43,590 nt of DNA from an uncultured Bacteroidales bacterium (GCA_947169105.1 CAMVOL010000019.1:1-43590), one strand, 5' to 3'. Counted from the stretch's first letter, positions 34,966 through 43,590 are shown. Made by a program: numbers and translations. Notes: a model not told the origin generated them from the sequence alone.

Positions 34966-37836
34966 ATGAAAAAGATAGTTTTATTGCTAGTTTTAATGAT
35001 TGTGGCCTGCACGGCGGCTTTCGCACAGGAGGTGGTGAACATGGGTGGTAGCACCACCGACATCACCACCTGCAACGCCATCATTTATGACAATGGCGGC
35101 GAGAACGGCAACTATACTGCTGGACGTAGCGACTGGCTGACCATCCACCCGGTCAGCGGAAGCGGCGCAGTGGCCATCCTCCTTGATGAGATGGACATTG
35201 CCGAGACCGACACCCTGTACATTTACAACGGCACTGACCCGAACAACGACCCCTACCCCTTTGTGATCGGTTCGGCAGCCACCAACTGGATTAACAACAG
35301 CAACCAGTTCATTCAGGGCGATATGCAGGTAGCGGCTACCATCCAGAACTCCACCGGTGCCATCACCCTCCACTTCGTGTCTGCTGCCGGCTCCACCTGC
35401 GGCGAAGGCTTCAAGCTCGTTGTCAGTTGCGCCCAGCCGTGCCAGCGACTCTACGCCAACATCGACTTCGCCAACTCCACCCCCACCCCGCACTTCGACC
35501 CTGAGGAGAATGACGGTTACTACTATGTGGACTTCTGCCCGGGCGACACCATCCACATCGCTGCATACGCCACCTACCCCGACAATGACTACAGTTACCA
35601 TCAGGATCACTCCACCACCTATTTCGACTGGAGTTTCGGAAACAGCGGCTATGGACAGACCGACATTTACTATGTGTTCAACCAAGGTCAGGGCTACGAT
35701 CTCACCCTCTCCCTTTATGACCATAACGGCGATGCCGTCTGCTATGGGCAGGCCCCCGCTTCTATCCGTGTCCGTGGTTCCCGAGACCCGTTCGTCCATG
35801 CTTCGCTGCTGAATGATGTGTGCGAAGGTACCGAAATACCGCTCCTGATCAGTATGGACAGTGCGGCCAATATCATGGTGCAACCTGTGGGAAGCACGCA
35901 GGAGTCAAGTCTTTCCGTCGATTCCACCGTGTTCATTCCCGACGGACCGAACTGCACCAATGCACTTAACGGACAACGGTGCTTCAGCTCTGCCGTCAAT
36001 TTTACATCCTTCCCTCCCGGCGCTGTCGTCACTTCCGCATCCGATATTCTTGCGGTACGTATCAATATAGAGCACTCTTACATTGGTGACATCAGCATCA
36101 CTTTAAAATGCCCCAACAGCAACAGTGTCCTGATTATGGAACAACCCGTTCCCACCAACAACGGAAAATATTTCGGCGAACCCTACGGTTACAATAATCA
36201 CGGAAGTTCCGATGAGACCGTTCACTGCGATGCTGCACACAACCCCGCAGGCACCGGCTGGAACTACTGTTGGAGTGAGAACTCCTCCTATGCCCAGATA
36301 GCCACTGGCTACTGCTACAACCACCTAGCTGGCGGTAGCTTCTCCAATTCTGTTGACTCCTCCAATGTGGCAGCCCGTACCAATTACTATCGTCCGAACC
36401 AGTCATTCGCCAACCTTGCCGGTTGTCCCCTCAACGGGCTTTGGCAAATTGAAATCTGTGACCAGTACGGTATTGACAATGGCTACATCTTCAGCTGGGA
36501 GCTCTCCCTTGACCCGTCTCTCATGCCGCAGGACTGGACCTATAGCGTGGATATCACCGAGATCAACTGGGCCGGCGGACACATCGTCCCCACCTCCGAC
36601 TCCACTGCCTCCATCATGACCGACCAGCCCGGTGACTACACCTATCTCTTCACCATTGTTGATGAGTACGGTTGCGAATACGAGCACCCCATGCCCCTGA
36701 AAGTGGTGCAGCAGCCCGAATTCACGCTCAGCAGCCAGAACATCTGCGAGGGCGACGCCGCCACCCTTGACCCGCAGTTCGAGTATGTCGGCACCCCCGG
36801 CCTCATTGAATATGTGTGGACCGACAGCACCACCAACACGGTCGTCAGTTCCGCGCCCACGCTCACCATCGGACAAAACGGCACCTACAGCCTCTGTATC
36901 AATACCTTCAACAACGACCACAGCCTCACTTGCTCGAAGTGTGACACCGCAGAGGTCATCTTCAACCCGCAACCCGTCGTCAATTTCAGCGCCAACAATG
37001 TCGAGAACTGCGCCCCGCTCAACACCCAGCTCACGCCCAACATCACCTTCACCGACGGGCAGCCCCACACCGACGACGTGAACCTTTCCTACACATGGAC
37101 CATCGTTGATGAATACGGCAATGTCGCCGCCACCTCCAACACAGAAAACCCGTCGTTCAGCCTGCAGGATGCCGGTATCTATACCGTCACGCTCTATGTG
37201 GAGACACAGAACGGCTGTGCCGACTCCGCCACCAAACCCGACTACCTGCACGTCTATCCGCAACCCATCTCCGACTTCGTGTCCAACCCCGAACGCACCA
37301 ACCTCGGTGAAGGCGGCAACATCGCCTTCCTCAACCTTACCGATGTCAGTGTCTTCGCCCCCAATGACACTCAGCATTGGACATGGAACTACGGCGATGG
37401 CAGTGAGGAGACCCACGACATCAACGGCGAACATACCTACACCCAGTGGGGTGAATACACCGTCACCCTCTCCGTTACCACCGACCAAGGTTGCCAAAGC
37501 AGTGTGACCCACGTGGTCTATATTGAGGCCGACCTCGAATTCCCCAATATCATCACACCTAACGGGGACGGCAAGAACGATGTGTTTGCCATCAAGAACA
37601 TGAACCCGAAGCTGCCCAACATCCTCTCCATCTATGACCGTTGGGGCAAGAAGGTCTATGAGAAGCAGAACTACCAGACCTTCGTCCGCGAAGGCTCCAC
37701 TGAAATCGAGAACGCCGGCGAAGGCTTCGGCGCCGACAAGCTCTCCGACGGTGTCTTCTACTTCACCTTCCATTACGAAGGCTACACCAAGGCCGTCGAT
37801 TACCACGGCACCATCACCGTCATCCGCGACAAATAA
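34966..37836 (+). CDS. Large T9SS type B surface protein with P-domain and PKD repeats
   Basis: 956 residues, exported. The ATG at 34966 begins the signal peptide (MKKIVLLLVLMIVACTAAFAQ); an in-frame ATG eight codons earlier lies in repeat DNA. Domains in order: a CUB-like region (about 22-155, ending GEGFKLVVSCAQPC), a PKD-like segment (about 160-270), a proprotein-convertase P-like domain (about 325-530, with LAVRINIEHSYIGDISITLK and GLWQIEICDQYGIDNG), two or three PKD/Ig-like repeats (about 545-860, with WTWNYGDGSEETHDINGEHT), and a gliding-motility-associated C-terminal domain (FPNIITPNGDGKNDVFAIKN then IYDRWGKKVYEKQNY). The last is the type B T9SS signal, often linked to gliding or adhesin-like proteins anchored via PorP/SprF. 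No catalytic domain is seen, so adhesion or binding is the likely role. Confidence 0.88.
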   Translation: MKKIVLLLVLMIVACTAAFAQEVVNMGGSTTDITTCNAIIYDNGGENGNYTAGRSDWLTIHPVSGSGAVAILLDEMDIAETDTLYIYNGTDPNNDPYPFVIGSAATNWINNSNQFIQGDMQVAATIQNSTGAITLHFVSAAGSTCGEGFKLVVSCAQPCQRLYANIDFANSTPTPHFDPEENDGYYYVDFCPGDTIHIAAYATYPDNDYSYHQDHSTTYFDWSFGNSGYGQTDIYYVFNQGQGYDLTLSLYDHNGDAVCYGQAPASIRVRGSRDPFVHASLLNDVCEGTEIPLLISMDSAANIMVQPVGSTQESSLSVDSTVFIPDGPNCTNALNGQRCFSSAVNFTSFPPGAVVTSASDILAVRINIEHSYIGDISITLKCPNSNSVLIMEQPVPTNNGKYFGEPYGYNNHGSSDETVHCDAAHNPAGTGWNYCWSENSSYAQIATGYCYNHLAGGSFSNSVDSSNVAARTNYYRPNQSFANLAGCPLNGLWQIEICDQYGIDNGYIFSWELSLDPSLMPQDWTYSVDITEINWAGGHIVPTSDSTASIMTDQPGDYTYLFTIVDEYGCEYEHPMPLKVVQQPEFTLSSQNICEGDAATLDPQFEYVGTPGLIEYVWTDSTTNTVVSSAPTLTIGQNGTYSLCINTFNNDHSLTCSKCDTAEVIFNPQPVVNFSANNVENCAPLNTQLTPNITFTDGQPHTDDVNLSYTWTIVDEYGNVAATSNTENPSFSLQDAGIYTVTLYVETQNGCADSATKPDYLHVYPQPISDFVSNPERTNLGEGGNIAFLNLTDVSVFAPNDTQHWTWNYGDGSEETHDINGEHTYTQWGEYTVTLSVTTDQGCQSSVTHVVYIEADLEFPNIITPNGDGKNDVFAIKNMNPKLPNILSIYDRWGKKVYEKQNYQTFVREGSTEIENAGEGFGADKLSDGVFYFTFHYEGYTKAVDYHGTITVIRDK

Positions 37837-37860
37837 TCCGGTGATTATCGGATTGCCATA

Positions 37861-37896
37861 AAAAAGTAGAGACGTCCATAGGCGTCTCTACTTTTT
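37861..37896. repeat. GTAGAGACG palindrome (family A) acting as a terminator
   Basis: AAAAAGTAGAGACG and CGTCTCTACTTTTT flank TCCATAGG, 24 bases after the type B gene. With flanking A and T runs it is a credible bidirectional rho-independent terminator. The IS element begins a few bases beyond. Confidence 0.8.
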
Positions 37897-37934
37897 TTAT
37901 GGTAATGTTGCCAAAAATAGTTGGTGACTGACCC

Positions 37935-37988
37935 AAAAAAGGATAGGGTACGGGGCCCTCAATAGCCCCAAGCACCCTATCCTTTTTT
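37935..37988. terminator. Strong bidirectional terminator inside the IS
   Basis: AAAAAAGGATAGGGT (37935-37949) pairs with ACCCTATCCTTTTTT (from 37974), with an inner stem GGGGC/GCCCC. It overlaps the last codons of the transposase. It would shield the element from outside transcription and end transposase mRNA. Confidence 0.85.
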
Positions 37989-38837
37989 TGATGATTTTTG
38001 CCGAAAAAAGAGATACCATTTCACATAGTTTTGATAGTGTTTTTTTGAAAGGCCTCTATGCAGGGAGATGTTTCCCTTCAGGTGTCCGAAAAAAGATTCC
38101 AGAGCATTGGTCGTTTTGGGAACGTTGGGGTGATCTATGAAAACGAACATATTAGGCAACGCTCCTCGAAGATGGACATATGCCTTACGAACCATTTTGT
38201 GTGTGAACCATTCTCTGTGGGACAATTCCTTTATCGTTCGGGTATTGATGTAACTCACATGCTGATTGTGCCAATCTGACAGAAGCTGTTTCCAATACAG
38301 CATGTCGTTGTGTGTCTTTATCTGGCTGATCAGACAGGCTATTCCCCGAAGCGATTTTACAGCCGCACTTTGAGGGTTGCGTGTGAGCCCTGTCAGGCAT
38401 TCTCTTTATATGCGCCAGACAACGTTGTCGCTTTCCTCCGTCCACTCATTATCTGTAAGGCGGTAGAAAAGTGTGTTCTTTATTGTCTCATTACGATATA
38501 GTACTAAGCAGAGCTTGTTAGGAAACCATGTCACGTCAATGCGTAGGTTCACCTTCTCATGGATATGGATGATCCAAGTCGGATAGTCCTCAAGGTATTC
38601 GTCAAACCATCTGGATAGTTGGCGAGGACTGTATCCACTGTGTTCAGATGTCTGCTTGCCCATTACCCACCATTCAAACCATACAAAGCGATTGTTTTGG
38701 GATACATCTTTTCGACGGAAAGTGAATACACTCCCACAGTTCTTGCATTTGAAGCGTTGATGGCCCGACTGACGACCCCATTTTATCACATCCAAAAAGC
38801 CGCAATAAGGACATCTTTCTTTTCTCTTTTTTGACAT
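37977..38837 (-). pseudogene. Transposase with one in-frame stop codon
   Basis: Read from the ATG at 38837 (MSKKRKERCPYCGFLDVIKW) the frame holds 286 codons and is continuous to the TAG at 37977-37979 except for one TAA at 38406-38408, after DNVVWRI. The sequence after it, RECLTGLTRNPQSAAVKSLR, continues the same protein without frameshift. The N-terminal zinc ribbon is CPYC-N15-17-KCKNC. A helix-turn-helix-like part is SGYSPRQLSRWFDEYLEDY. The catalytic core is DVTWFPN (first Asp), a region near FIDHPNVPKTT, and NALESFFGHLKGNISLHRGL with the Glu. This resembles IS256-like Zn-binding transposases (DDE fold). Without suppression only 143 residues are made, so it is probably inactive. Confidence 0.75.
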
Positions 38838-38939
38838 AAAAAACAACTTTGATGAAAACGTTTTCATCAAAGTTACTATATTTTGTTGATGTATAGAGTC
38901 TTACATCCTATTTCACCAACTACTTTTGTCTATTATACC

Positions 38940-39103
38940 AAAAAAATCCGGTTTCCCGCTGGTAGGAGGCTCTGCATTGCCCATAACGACGGAATCCCGG
39001 AATTATATCGTATTATATTGTGTCGTATCGTGGTGGTGTGGAAGGGGTGTTTGTAGGGATGTCATATTATGGCATCCCTACTATTCACCATACCTTTGTC
39101 CCG
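38940..39103. other. Spacer with a family B palindrome
   Basis: No gene. GTAGGGATG and CATCCCTAC enclose TCATATTATGG at 39053-39081, an exact copy of the one at 25276-25304. It lies 22 bases after the FISUMP protein stop (minus strand), in terminator position. TATCGTATTATATTGTGTCG (about 39007-39026) is a low-complexity stretch. Confidence 0.6.
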
Positions 39104-42100
39104 CTAATCGCGCACACAACGCACAGAAGCCCCATTGCTCTTCAGGTAGTTACCGTTGTCCCTGTTCACGCCTGAATTATCCTGGTTCAGTTCTCTGGAA
39201 TCCGCTTTTTGTTTATTGTTCCTAGTAGAAGACCAGAAGTAAGCGTTGTCACCCTCGCCGCTGAACGAACCACTGAAGTTGCCAGCAGGCAGGGCGGAAA
39301 AACCGCTGCTGTTGCGCTCCGCATTGGCATAGTTGCCAGCAGCATTGGCAGTGTTGCTGCTTGTCCAGTCACAGCCTGTGGAGAGCTTGCCCGCATGACT
39401 GCCGCGATAGCCTGTGGTTCCCGATACATTGGTACCGTTCACCTCAAACTCCATCGTGCTCCACTCCGCATCGGTCGGGACATGCCAGCCAACGGGACAT
39501 ACGCCCTGATGGGGGAACGAAGCAGGCTGGAAGTCGAAGTCATTGTTGGCGCTGCTTGTGGCCACTTCGGGACTGCCCGATTTGGCCGTGTCCATGGCCG
39601 CACACCAGTTGTAGAGAAGACCGTAACGTTTGGCTTCATACGTGCTCTGCTCGTTATTATACCATGCTGCCATCTTGCTGAGAGTGTTACTCACTGCGTT
39701 GACCACAATGTAGCTTCCCGTCTTGGGCGAGTGCGTGCAGCGCAGGTTCTCGGCCATCCAGCACTGGCTGCCGATCTGCACCACCGGATACGCGTTGCCG
39801 TCGTAGTCCGTCACTGAGGTGACTTGGCCGGAGCCATTGACGGTTTCCAAACCGTGATTTGCACTATTATAGCCATTATTCGTGTATGCACCCCCTGTCT
39901 GTGCCGCGTGGCTGGCGGGGTCAACAGTGCAAGGATTCACCGTGCGGTCGGCCGCCGTGGAAGCGATGATTACTGTCATCGTACGGCTGAAGGTGCAGCC
40001 ATCAGCGCTGGAGGCGGTGATGGTGACATTGTGTTGACCATTGCCAGTAAGGGTGGAAGTATAATCGTGCGTAGTGGAAGGTGTTATGATAGTGCCAGTT
40101 TGTGAGTCACCCCAGTCAATATAGTTGGGATTTCCGCTCACGTCCTTCACCGTCACAATGCCATCTGTTTCACACAGGCCGATAACTACGGGATTGTTAC
40201 TCAGCGTTACACTTTTCGTGGCATCCATGGTGTAGCTCTCGGTGGTGTTCGTGGCAGTGACGGTAACGGTGTACGTGCCGGCAGAGGTGAAGGAATAGGT
40301 GGCGGTGTTGCCACTCGTGGAAGTGGGTGTGCCGCTCCAGCTGTAGGTGTAGCTGTCGGAGTTGCTCGGTGTGACGGTGAAGGTCACATCCATAGAGGGA
40401 GCACCGCACAACTTAACAGTATCGTCGCCAGTCCGGGTGATAGACAGCATGACGGCATCCCTGACACAACGCACGGAGTATCCGGAGTGCTTGTGATACG
40501 CAGCCTGGTACATAGTCATATCTTCTGTTCTATAGTGCCAGACAAGGTTGTTTTTGCTTTCACCGGGGTCATCCGTAGAAGACCAGTAGGTGGCTTCTAC
40601 GCCCGCATCGGCGTAGCTTCCATTGTGGTACCAGCCAGAAGGCACGGCGGAAAAACCTGACGCGTTTCTATTTGGGTCATCGAGGATTGAAGCAGGCCAA
40701 TCGCAACCATAGGAAAGGGCTACCGCACCACCTGCAGTGGAGGCACCTGTGACGATGGCCATCTCGTTCCACTCCGCATCGCTCGGAATATGCCACCCCG
40801 TCGGACAGATACCCTGATGGATATCCGCATGAGTGAAGGTGAATGTATTGTTGTTTTTATTAGTCATGACCTCCTGATAGTTAGACGGGTTGGCCGTGTC
40901 CATGGCCGCACACCAGTTGTAGAGAAGGCCGTAACGTTTGGGGTCATACGTAGCCTGGTCGTTATTGTACCATGCTGCCATCTTGTTGCTATAGCTAGCA
41001 TTCCCGGTGGCCACAACCACAATGTTGGTCCCCGTCTTGGGCGAGTGCGTGCACCGCAGGTTCTCGGCCAACCAGCACTGGCTGCCGATCTGTACCACTG
41101 CATATTCGTTGCCGTCGTAGTCCGTCACTGAGATAATGTTGCCGTCAGTGTCGGTGGTCTCCAAACCATGGTCTGCAGCATTGTTGTAACCGTTGTTTTT
41201 GTACTCATCACCCGTCTGTGCCGGGTGGCTGCCGGCGATGCAAGGATTGGGGCTGTAGTTTCCGAGAACAGTCCGCCTTGTGATAGAGCAGCCATCGACA
41301 CTCATACCGGTCACGGTGTACACTCCAGCAGGGATTGCACTGCTCATTACCAATGAGTCCATAGCGGTGCTCACCTCCACGTCGGATGAGTTTTTCCATG
41401 AAAGCGAGGTGCAGTTGTTATCTACCACAAGCACCTTGTTAGTGCCCGGATCCTCACAAAGTACCAGCGTGGCCGGCGTGCCGCCGGCATTCAACGTTAC
41501 ACTGGTCGTAGCGGTCAGCGTGTAGCTCGGGTTGGTGCGCGTGGCAGTGACGGTAACGGGGTAGGTGCCCGCCGCATTGTAGCTTACCGTGTCCTTATCT
41601 GTTGTGCTGGCGCCGGCACTCCATGCAAAGGTGTAGTTGCTGGCATCGTCGTCGCTAATCGTGGCGGTGTAGAAGACAGGCTTTACGGTATCATTACAGA
41701 GATACATCGATCCGCCGCCGGTGATGGAAATAGATGGTTCAGCGCCGGTGGTCACGGTGTAAGGGCCGTAGATCGTGGTGCTGTCTTCGTTGCTCACTTT
41801 CACAATGACGCAGTATTCGGTTTCTGCCACAAGACCGAATTGCGAAATGACAGTGTCGCCACCAGTGGCTACGACCACAGAATTGATGCAGGTGTTGTAA
41901 GAAGAAGACTCCTCCGCAGGGCAGTCGCCTGCACCTTTCTGCACATAGCACACCTCAACGGTGGCTTCAGGCGACTGTTTCGCGTCAACATCATCCACCG
42001 CCACACTGAATCCGGTGGGGTTAACGGCGATGGGGTTAGAAACGTCGGCTGTAGGGGCTTGGGTGAGTGTGCGCTGTTGTACAATCGGCGAGGTGGCGCT

Positions 42101-43590
42101 GCCATAAGCGTTGGTGGCGGTGTACTGCACGTAGTAGTCAGTCTTCGGTGCGAGGCCGGTGAAGGTGTAGTTGTCAGCATCGGAGGCCTGCACGGTCTGG
42201 CAGGTGGCACTGCTCATGTCGCTATTGGTGGAGATGCAGATCTCATAGGAAGTGATGGGTTCGACAGAGGTGGCATTGGCTTTCACATTCATGGATGTGG
42301 AAGTAACATTGCTCACTGTGGGGGCGTTGGCCGTGATGGCACTCTTCAAGGCCGTAAGTTCGTCCTTCAAACGCTGAAGGCTGTCGAACACGCTGTTGAT
42401 GCGGCGGCTCAGGCTGTCGAACACGACGAGAAGGTCACACAAATTCACGGCCTCTTGGGTGCAAGGAGCGGCCAAGACGGTGGGGAGGTCGGGGCTGATG
42501 GCATCGGGTACGGTGACGGAGTTAGCTGACCTAAAGTCTTGATCTCCAGTGAAAGTGTTGCCATTTCTCAGCGCCACGTTGTTGCAGTTGGTCTCAATGG
42601 TGGTGCAAAGGCTGCTTTCCGTCACATAGTGGTCGTTGGTCAGATAGTTGCTTATGCTGTCATGGATTTGCTCGCCGATGTTGTCCGCGATGTTGGCAAT
42701 GCTGTCGTGAATCCATCCCGTCACACAGTCCTTCACGCTGTCGCAGACATGCGTGTTGAAGGTGTTCACGCGGTTAGTCAGTTCCGTCAGGTCGCTGATG
42801 CCCGAGATATTGGCAATGCTGTCGTGGATCCAGCCCGTCACACAGTCCTTCACGCTGTCGCAGACGTGCGTGTTGAAGGTGTTCACGCGGTTGGTCAGTT
42901 CCGTCAGGTCGCTGATACCCGAGATATTGGCAATGCTGTCGTGGATAGCGTTGCCCATAACGGTTTCTGTCACATAGTGGTTAGCATTCAAGTACTCTTT
43001 AATGCAATTTTCCACGCTGTCACAGATGTGTGTGTTGAAGGTGTTCACTCGGTTGGTCAGTTCCGTCAGATCACTGTTGATGTCTGAAATGGAGTCGTGG
43101 ATGGCGTTGCCCATGACGGTTTCCGTCACGAAGTGGTTATTCGTCAGACTGTCGTGGATGGCGTTGCCGGCGATGTTGTTCACAATAGTGTCGATGGCGT
43201 GGTTGATGTCGGAGTTACCGTCCGCGATAGCGGTGGACACGCAGTTGTTCACGTCGTCGCAGTTCTTGATCTCATAGTCGTTCAGTGCGTTCGTCAGGCT
43301 GTCGTGGATGGCGCTGCCGACGTTGTTGTTCACAATAGTGTCGATGGCATGGTTGATATCGGAGTTGCCGTCCGCGATGGCAGTGTTCACGCAGTTGTTC
43401 ACGTCGTCGCAGTTCTTGATCTCATAGTCGTTCAGTGCGTTCGTCAGGCTGTCGTGGATGGCGCTGCCGACGTTGTTGTTCACAATAGTGTCGATGGCAT
43501 GGTTGATATCGGAGTTGCCGTCCGCGATGGCGCTACCGACGTTGTTGAGCACCACCGTGTCGATGGCGTGGTTGGTGGTAGAATTACCGT
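39104..43590 (-). CDS. Giant repeat-stalk surface protein with two FISUMP domains (5' end missing)
   Basis: At least 1494 residues are visible; the frame runs off the window (GNSTTNHAIDTVVLNNVGS at the edge), so start and signal peptide are unseen. N- to C-terminal: a stalk of 50-residue repeats (43131-43590) and ~39-residue repeats (42705-43070), each with a CX5C pair (NCDDVNNC, VCDSVKDC); a short coiled coil (SVFDSLQRLKDELTALKSAI); a fibronectin-III-like domain (42060-42330); a second Ig-like one; then a duplicated module of PKD/Ig domain plus Fibrobacter-succinogenes-major-paralogous (FISUMP) domain. FISUMP copies are at about 40450-41230 and 39104-39910, with YDGNEYAVVQIGSQCWLAEN, YGLLYNWCAAMDT, CPTGWHIPSDAEW and SVRCVRD. 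No T9SS sorting domain; it ends at SVRCVRD. Likely a secreted adhesin or binding protein; no catalytic site is seen. Confidence 0.85.
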   Translation of the reverse strand, partial: GNSTTNHAIDTVVLNNVGSAIADGNSDINHAIDTIVNNNVGSAIHDSLTNALNDYEIKNCDDVNNCVNTAIADGNSDINHAIDTIVNNNVGSAIHDSLTNALNDYEIKNCDDVNNCVSTAIADGNSDINHAIDTIVNNIAGNAIHDSLTNNHFVTETVMGNAIHDSISDINSDLTELTNRVNTFNTHICDSVENCIKEYLNANHYVTETVMGNAIHDSIANISGISDLTELTNRVNTFNTHVCDSVKDCVTGWIHDSIANISGISDLTELTNRVNTFNTHVCDSVKDCVTGWIHDSIANIADNIGEQIHDSISNYLTNDHYVTESSLCTTIETNCNNVALRNGNTFTGDQDFRSANSVTVPDAISPDLPTVLAAPCTQEAVNLCDLLVVFDSLSRRINSVFDSLQRLKDELTALKSAITANAPTVSNVTSTSMNVKANATSVEPITSYEICISTNSDMSSATCQTVQASDADNYTFTGLAPKTDYYVQYTATNAYGSATSPIVQQRTLTQAPTADVSNPIAVNPTGFSVAVDDVDAKQSPEATVEVCYVQKGAGDCPAEESSSYNTCINSVVVATGGDTVISQFGLVAETEYCVIVKVSNEDSTTIYGPYTVTTGAEPSISITGGGSMYLCNDTVKPVFYTATISDDDASNYTFAWSAGASTTDKDTVSYNAAGTYPVTVTATRTNPSYTLTATTSVTLNAGGTPATLVLCEDPGTNKVLVVDNNCTSLSWKNSSDVEVSTAMDSLVMSSAIPAGVYTVTGMSVDGCSITRRTVLGNYSPNPCIAGSHPAQTGDEYKNNGYNNAADHGLETTDTDGNIISVTDYDGNEYAVVQIGSQCWLAENLRCTHSPKTGTNIVVVATGNASYSNKMAAWYNNDQATYDPKRYGLLYNWCAAMDTANPSNYQEVMTNKNNNTFTFTHADIHQGICPTGWHIPSDAEWNEMAIVTGASTAGGAVALSYGCDWPASILDDPNRNASGFSAVPSGWYHNGSYADAGVEATYWSSTDDPGESKNNLVWHYRTEDMTMYQAAYHKHSGYSVRCVRDAVMLSITRTGDDTVKLCGAPSMDVTFTVTPSNSDSYTYSWSGTPTSTSGNTATYSFTSAGTYTVTVTATNTTESYTMDATKSVTLSNNPVVIGLCETDGIVTVKDVSGNPNYIDWGDSQTGTIITPSTTHDYTSTLTGNGQHNVTITASSADGCTFSRTMTVIIASTAADRTVNPCTVDPASHAAQTGGAYTNNGYNSANHGLETVNGSGQVTSVTDYDGNAYPVVQIGSQCWMAENLRCTHSPKTGSYIVVNAVSNTLSKMAAWYNNEQSTYEAKRYGLLYNWCAAMDTAKSGSPEVATSSANNDFDFQPASFPHQGVCPVGWHVPTDAEWSTMEFEVNGTNVSGTTGYRGSHAGKLSTGCDWTSSNTANAAGNYANAERNSSGFSALPAGNFSGSFSGEGDNAYFWSSTRNNKQKADSRELNQDNSGVNRDNGNYLKSNGASVRCVRD
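42705..43070 (-). repeat. 117-bp tandem repeats in the stalk
   Basis: TCACACAGTCCTTCACGCTG recurs at 42721 and 42838, exactly 117 bases apart, with a third diverged unit near 43000-43060. Each encodes SDLTELTNRVNTFNTH followed by CDSVKDCV and a WIHDSIANI-type helix. Confidence 0.85.
43131..43590 (-). repeat. 150-bp tandem repeats in the stalk
   Basis: Units start at TTCAGTGCGTTCGTCAGGCT at 43281 and 43431, 150 bases apart and almost identical for over 100 bases; a more diverged unit is at 43131-43280. The array continues past the window edge. Each encodes 50 residues with NCDDVNNC and AIADGNSDINHAIDTIV. Confidence 0.9.

Larger units (their letters stand above)
37901..38939. mobile_element. 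Insertion sequence (IS256-like, Zn-ribbon variant)
   Basis: About 1.04 kb. Imperfect terminal inverted repeats of about 27 bases: left 37901-37927 and right 38913-38939 share GGTA at the tips and AAAA-N-TAGTTGGTGA inside (the inner 18 bases match at 16). It holds one transposase gene on the minus strand. No direct target duplication is visible; A/T runs flank both ends. The left end abuts a family A palindrome, which may be its target. Confidence 0.7.

Noticed and set aside
38406..38408. Programmed stop-codon read-through in the transposase
   Set aside because: No special context or structure is visible at the codon; a simple nonsense mutation is the simpler explanation.
37893..38947. 8-bp target duplication flanking the IS
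   Set aside because: The flanks TTTTTTAT and AAAAAAAT are not direct repeats; they are the A/T runs of neighbouring hairpins.
39104..39200. T9SS sorting domain at the end of the FISUMP protein
   Set aside because: The protein ends within the FISUMP domain (SVRCVRD); neither a type A nor a type B signal is present.
43553..43555. GTG at 43555 as the start of the giant protein
   Set aside because: The repeat continues in frame to the window edge (GNSTTNHAIDT), so the start is outside the window.
43131..43590. Tandem repeats as a CRISPR array
   Set aside because: Units are 150 bases, in frame within a coding region, with no repeat-spacer pattern.

Overview
The window looks like a chromosomal segment of an uncultured Bacteroidales (phylum Bacteroidota). 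Evidence: start regions carry the Bacteroidota -7 box TAnnTTTG and no Shine-Dalgarno sequences; there is an RprX/RprY two-component pair, a FeoA-FeoB fusion, DUF4290 and DUF2795 proteins, a short group-1 sigma factor, type IX secretion (T9SS) cargo with type A and type B C-terminal domains, and a Fibrobacter-succinogenes-major-paralogous (FISUMP) surface protein. Genus cannot be set from this sequence.

Layout. 1-1.98 kb: tail of a CoA-transferase beta subunit, an enoyl-CoA hydratase and a 3-hydroxyacyl-CoA dehydrogenase, an operon for C4 acyl-CoA (acetoacetate/crotonate/butyrate) metabolism closed by a hairpin terminator. 2-5.3 kb (minus): rprX-rprY-oppB-like permease, apparently one operon. 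5.4-8.4 kb: DUF4290 gene overlapping an ABC exporter ATPase, then its ABC-2 permease. 8.4-10.9 kb: feoAB with two dyads at its promoter. 10.9-14.5 kb (minus): tRNA-Thr, tuf, tRNA-Trp, a di-haem peroxidase lipoprotein, a cobalamin adenosyltransferase and DUF2795. 14.6-17.4 kb: divergent T9SS subtilase and tRNA-dihydrouridine synthase. 17.5-23.9 kb (plus): metK behind a SAM-II-type riboswitch, an outer-membrane barrel, a DUF819 membrane protein, a secreted alpha/beta hydrolase and yicC. 23.9-26.3 kb: der and a convergent SPOUT rRNA methyltransferase. 26.3-27.6 kb: gene-poor accessory stretch with an array of five mini-palindromes, a long candidate RNA leader, a small lipoprotein and a barrel-protein remnant. 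27.6-34.1 kb: threonine aldolase, DUF4143 ATPase, rpoD, valS. 34.1-37.8 kb: two small envelope proteins and a 956-residue T9SS type B protein. 37.9-38.9 kb: an IS with a transposase broken by one in-frame stop. 39.1 kb to the end: a giant repeat-stalked surface protein with two FISUMP modules, cut by the window edge.

Most genes are housekeeping or envelope functions. The less ordinary material lies between genes: at least five families of short palindromic or AT-rich repeats are scattered through the window, and metK has a well-supported SAM-sensing leader. The best candidates for undescribed biology are the 26.3-27.0 kb mini-palindrome array plus structured leader, the CX5C-repeat stalk protein at 39-43.6 kb, and the feoAB operator dyads.
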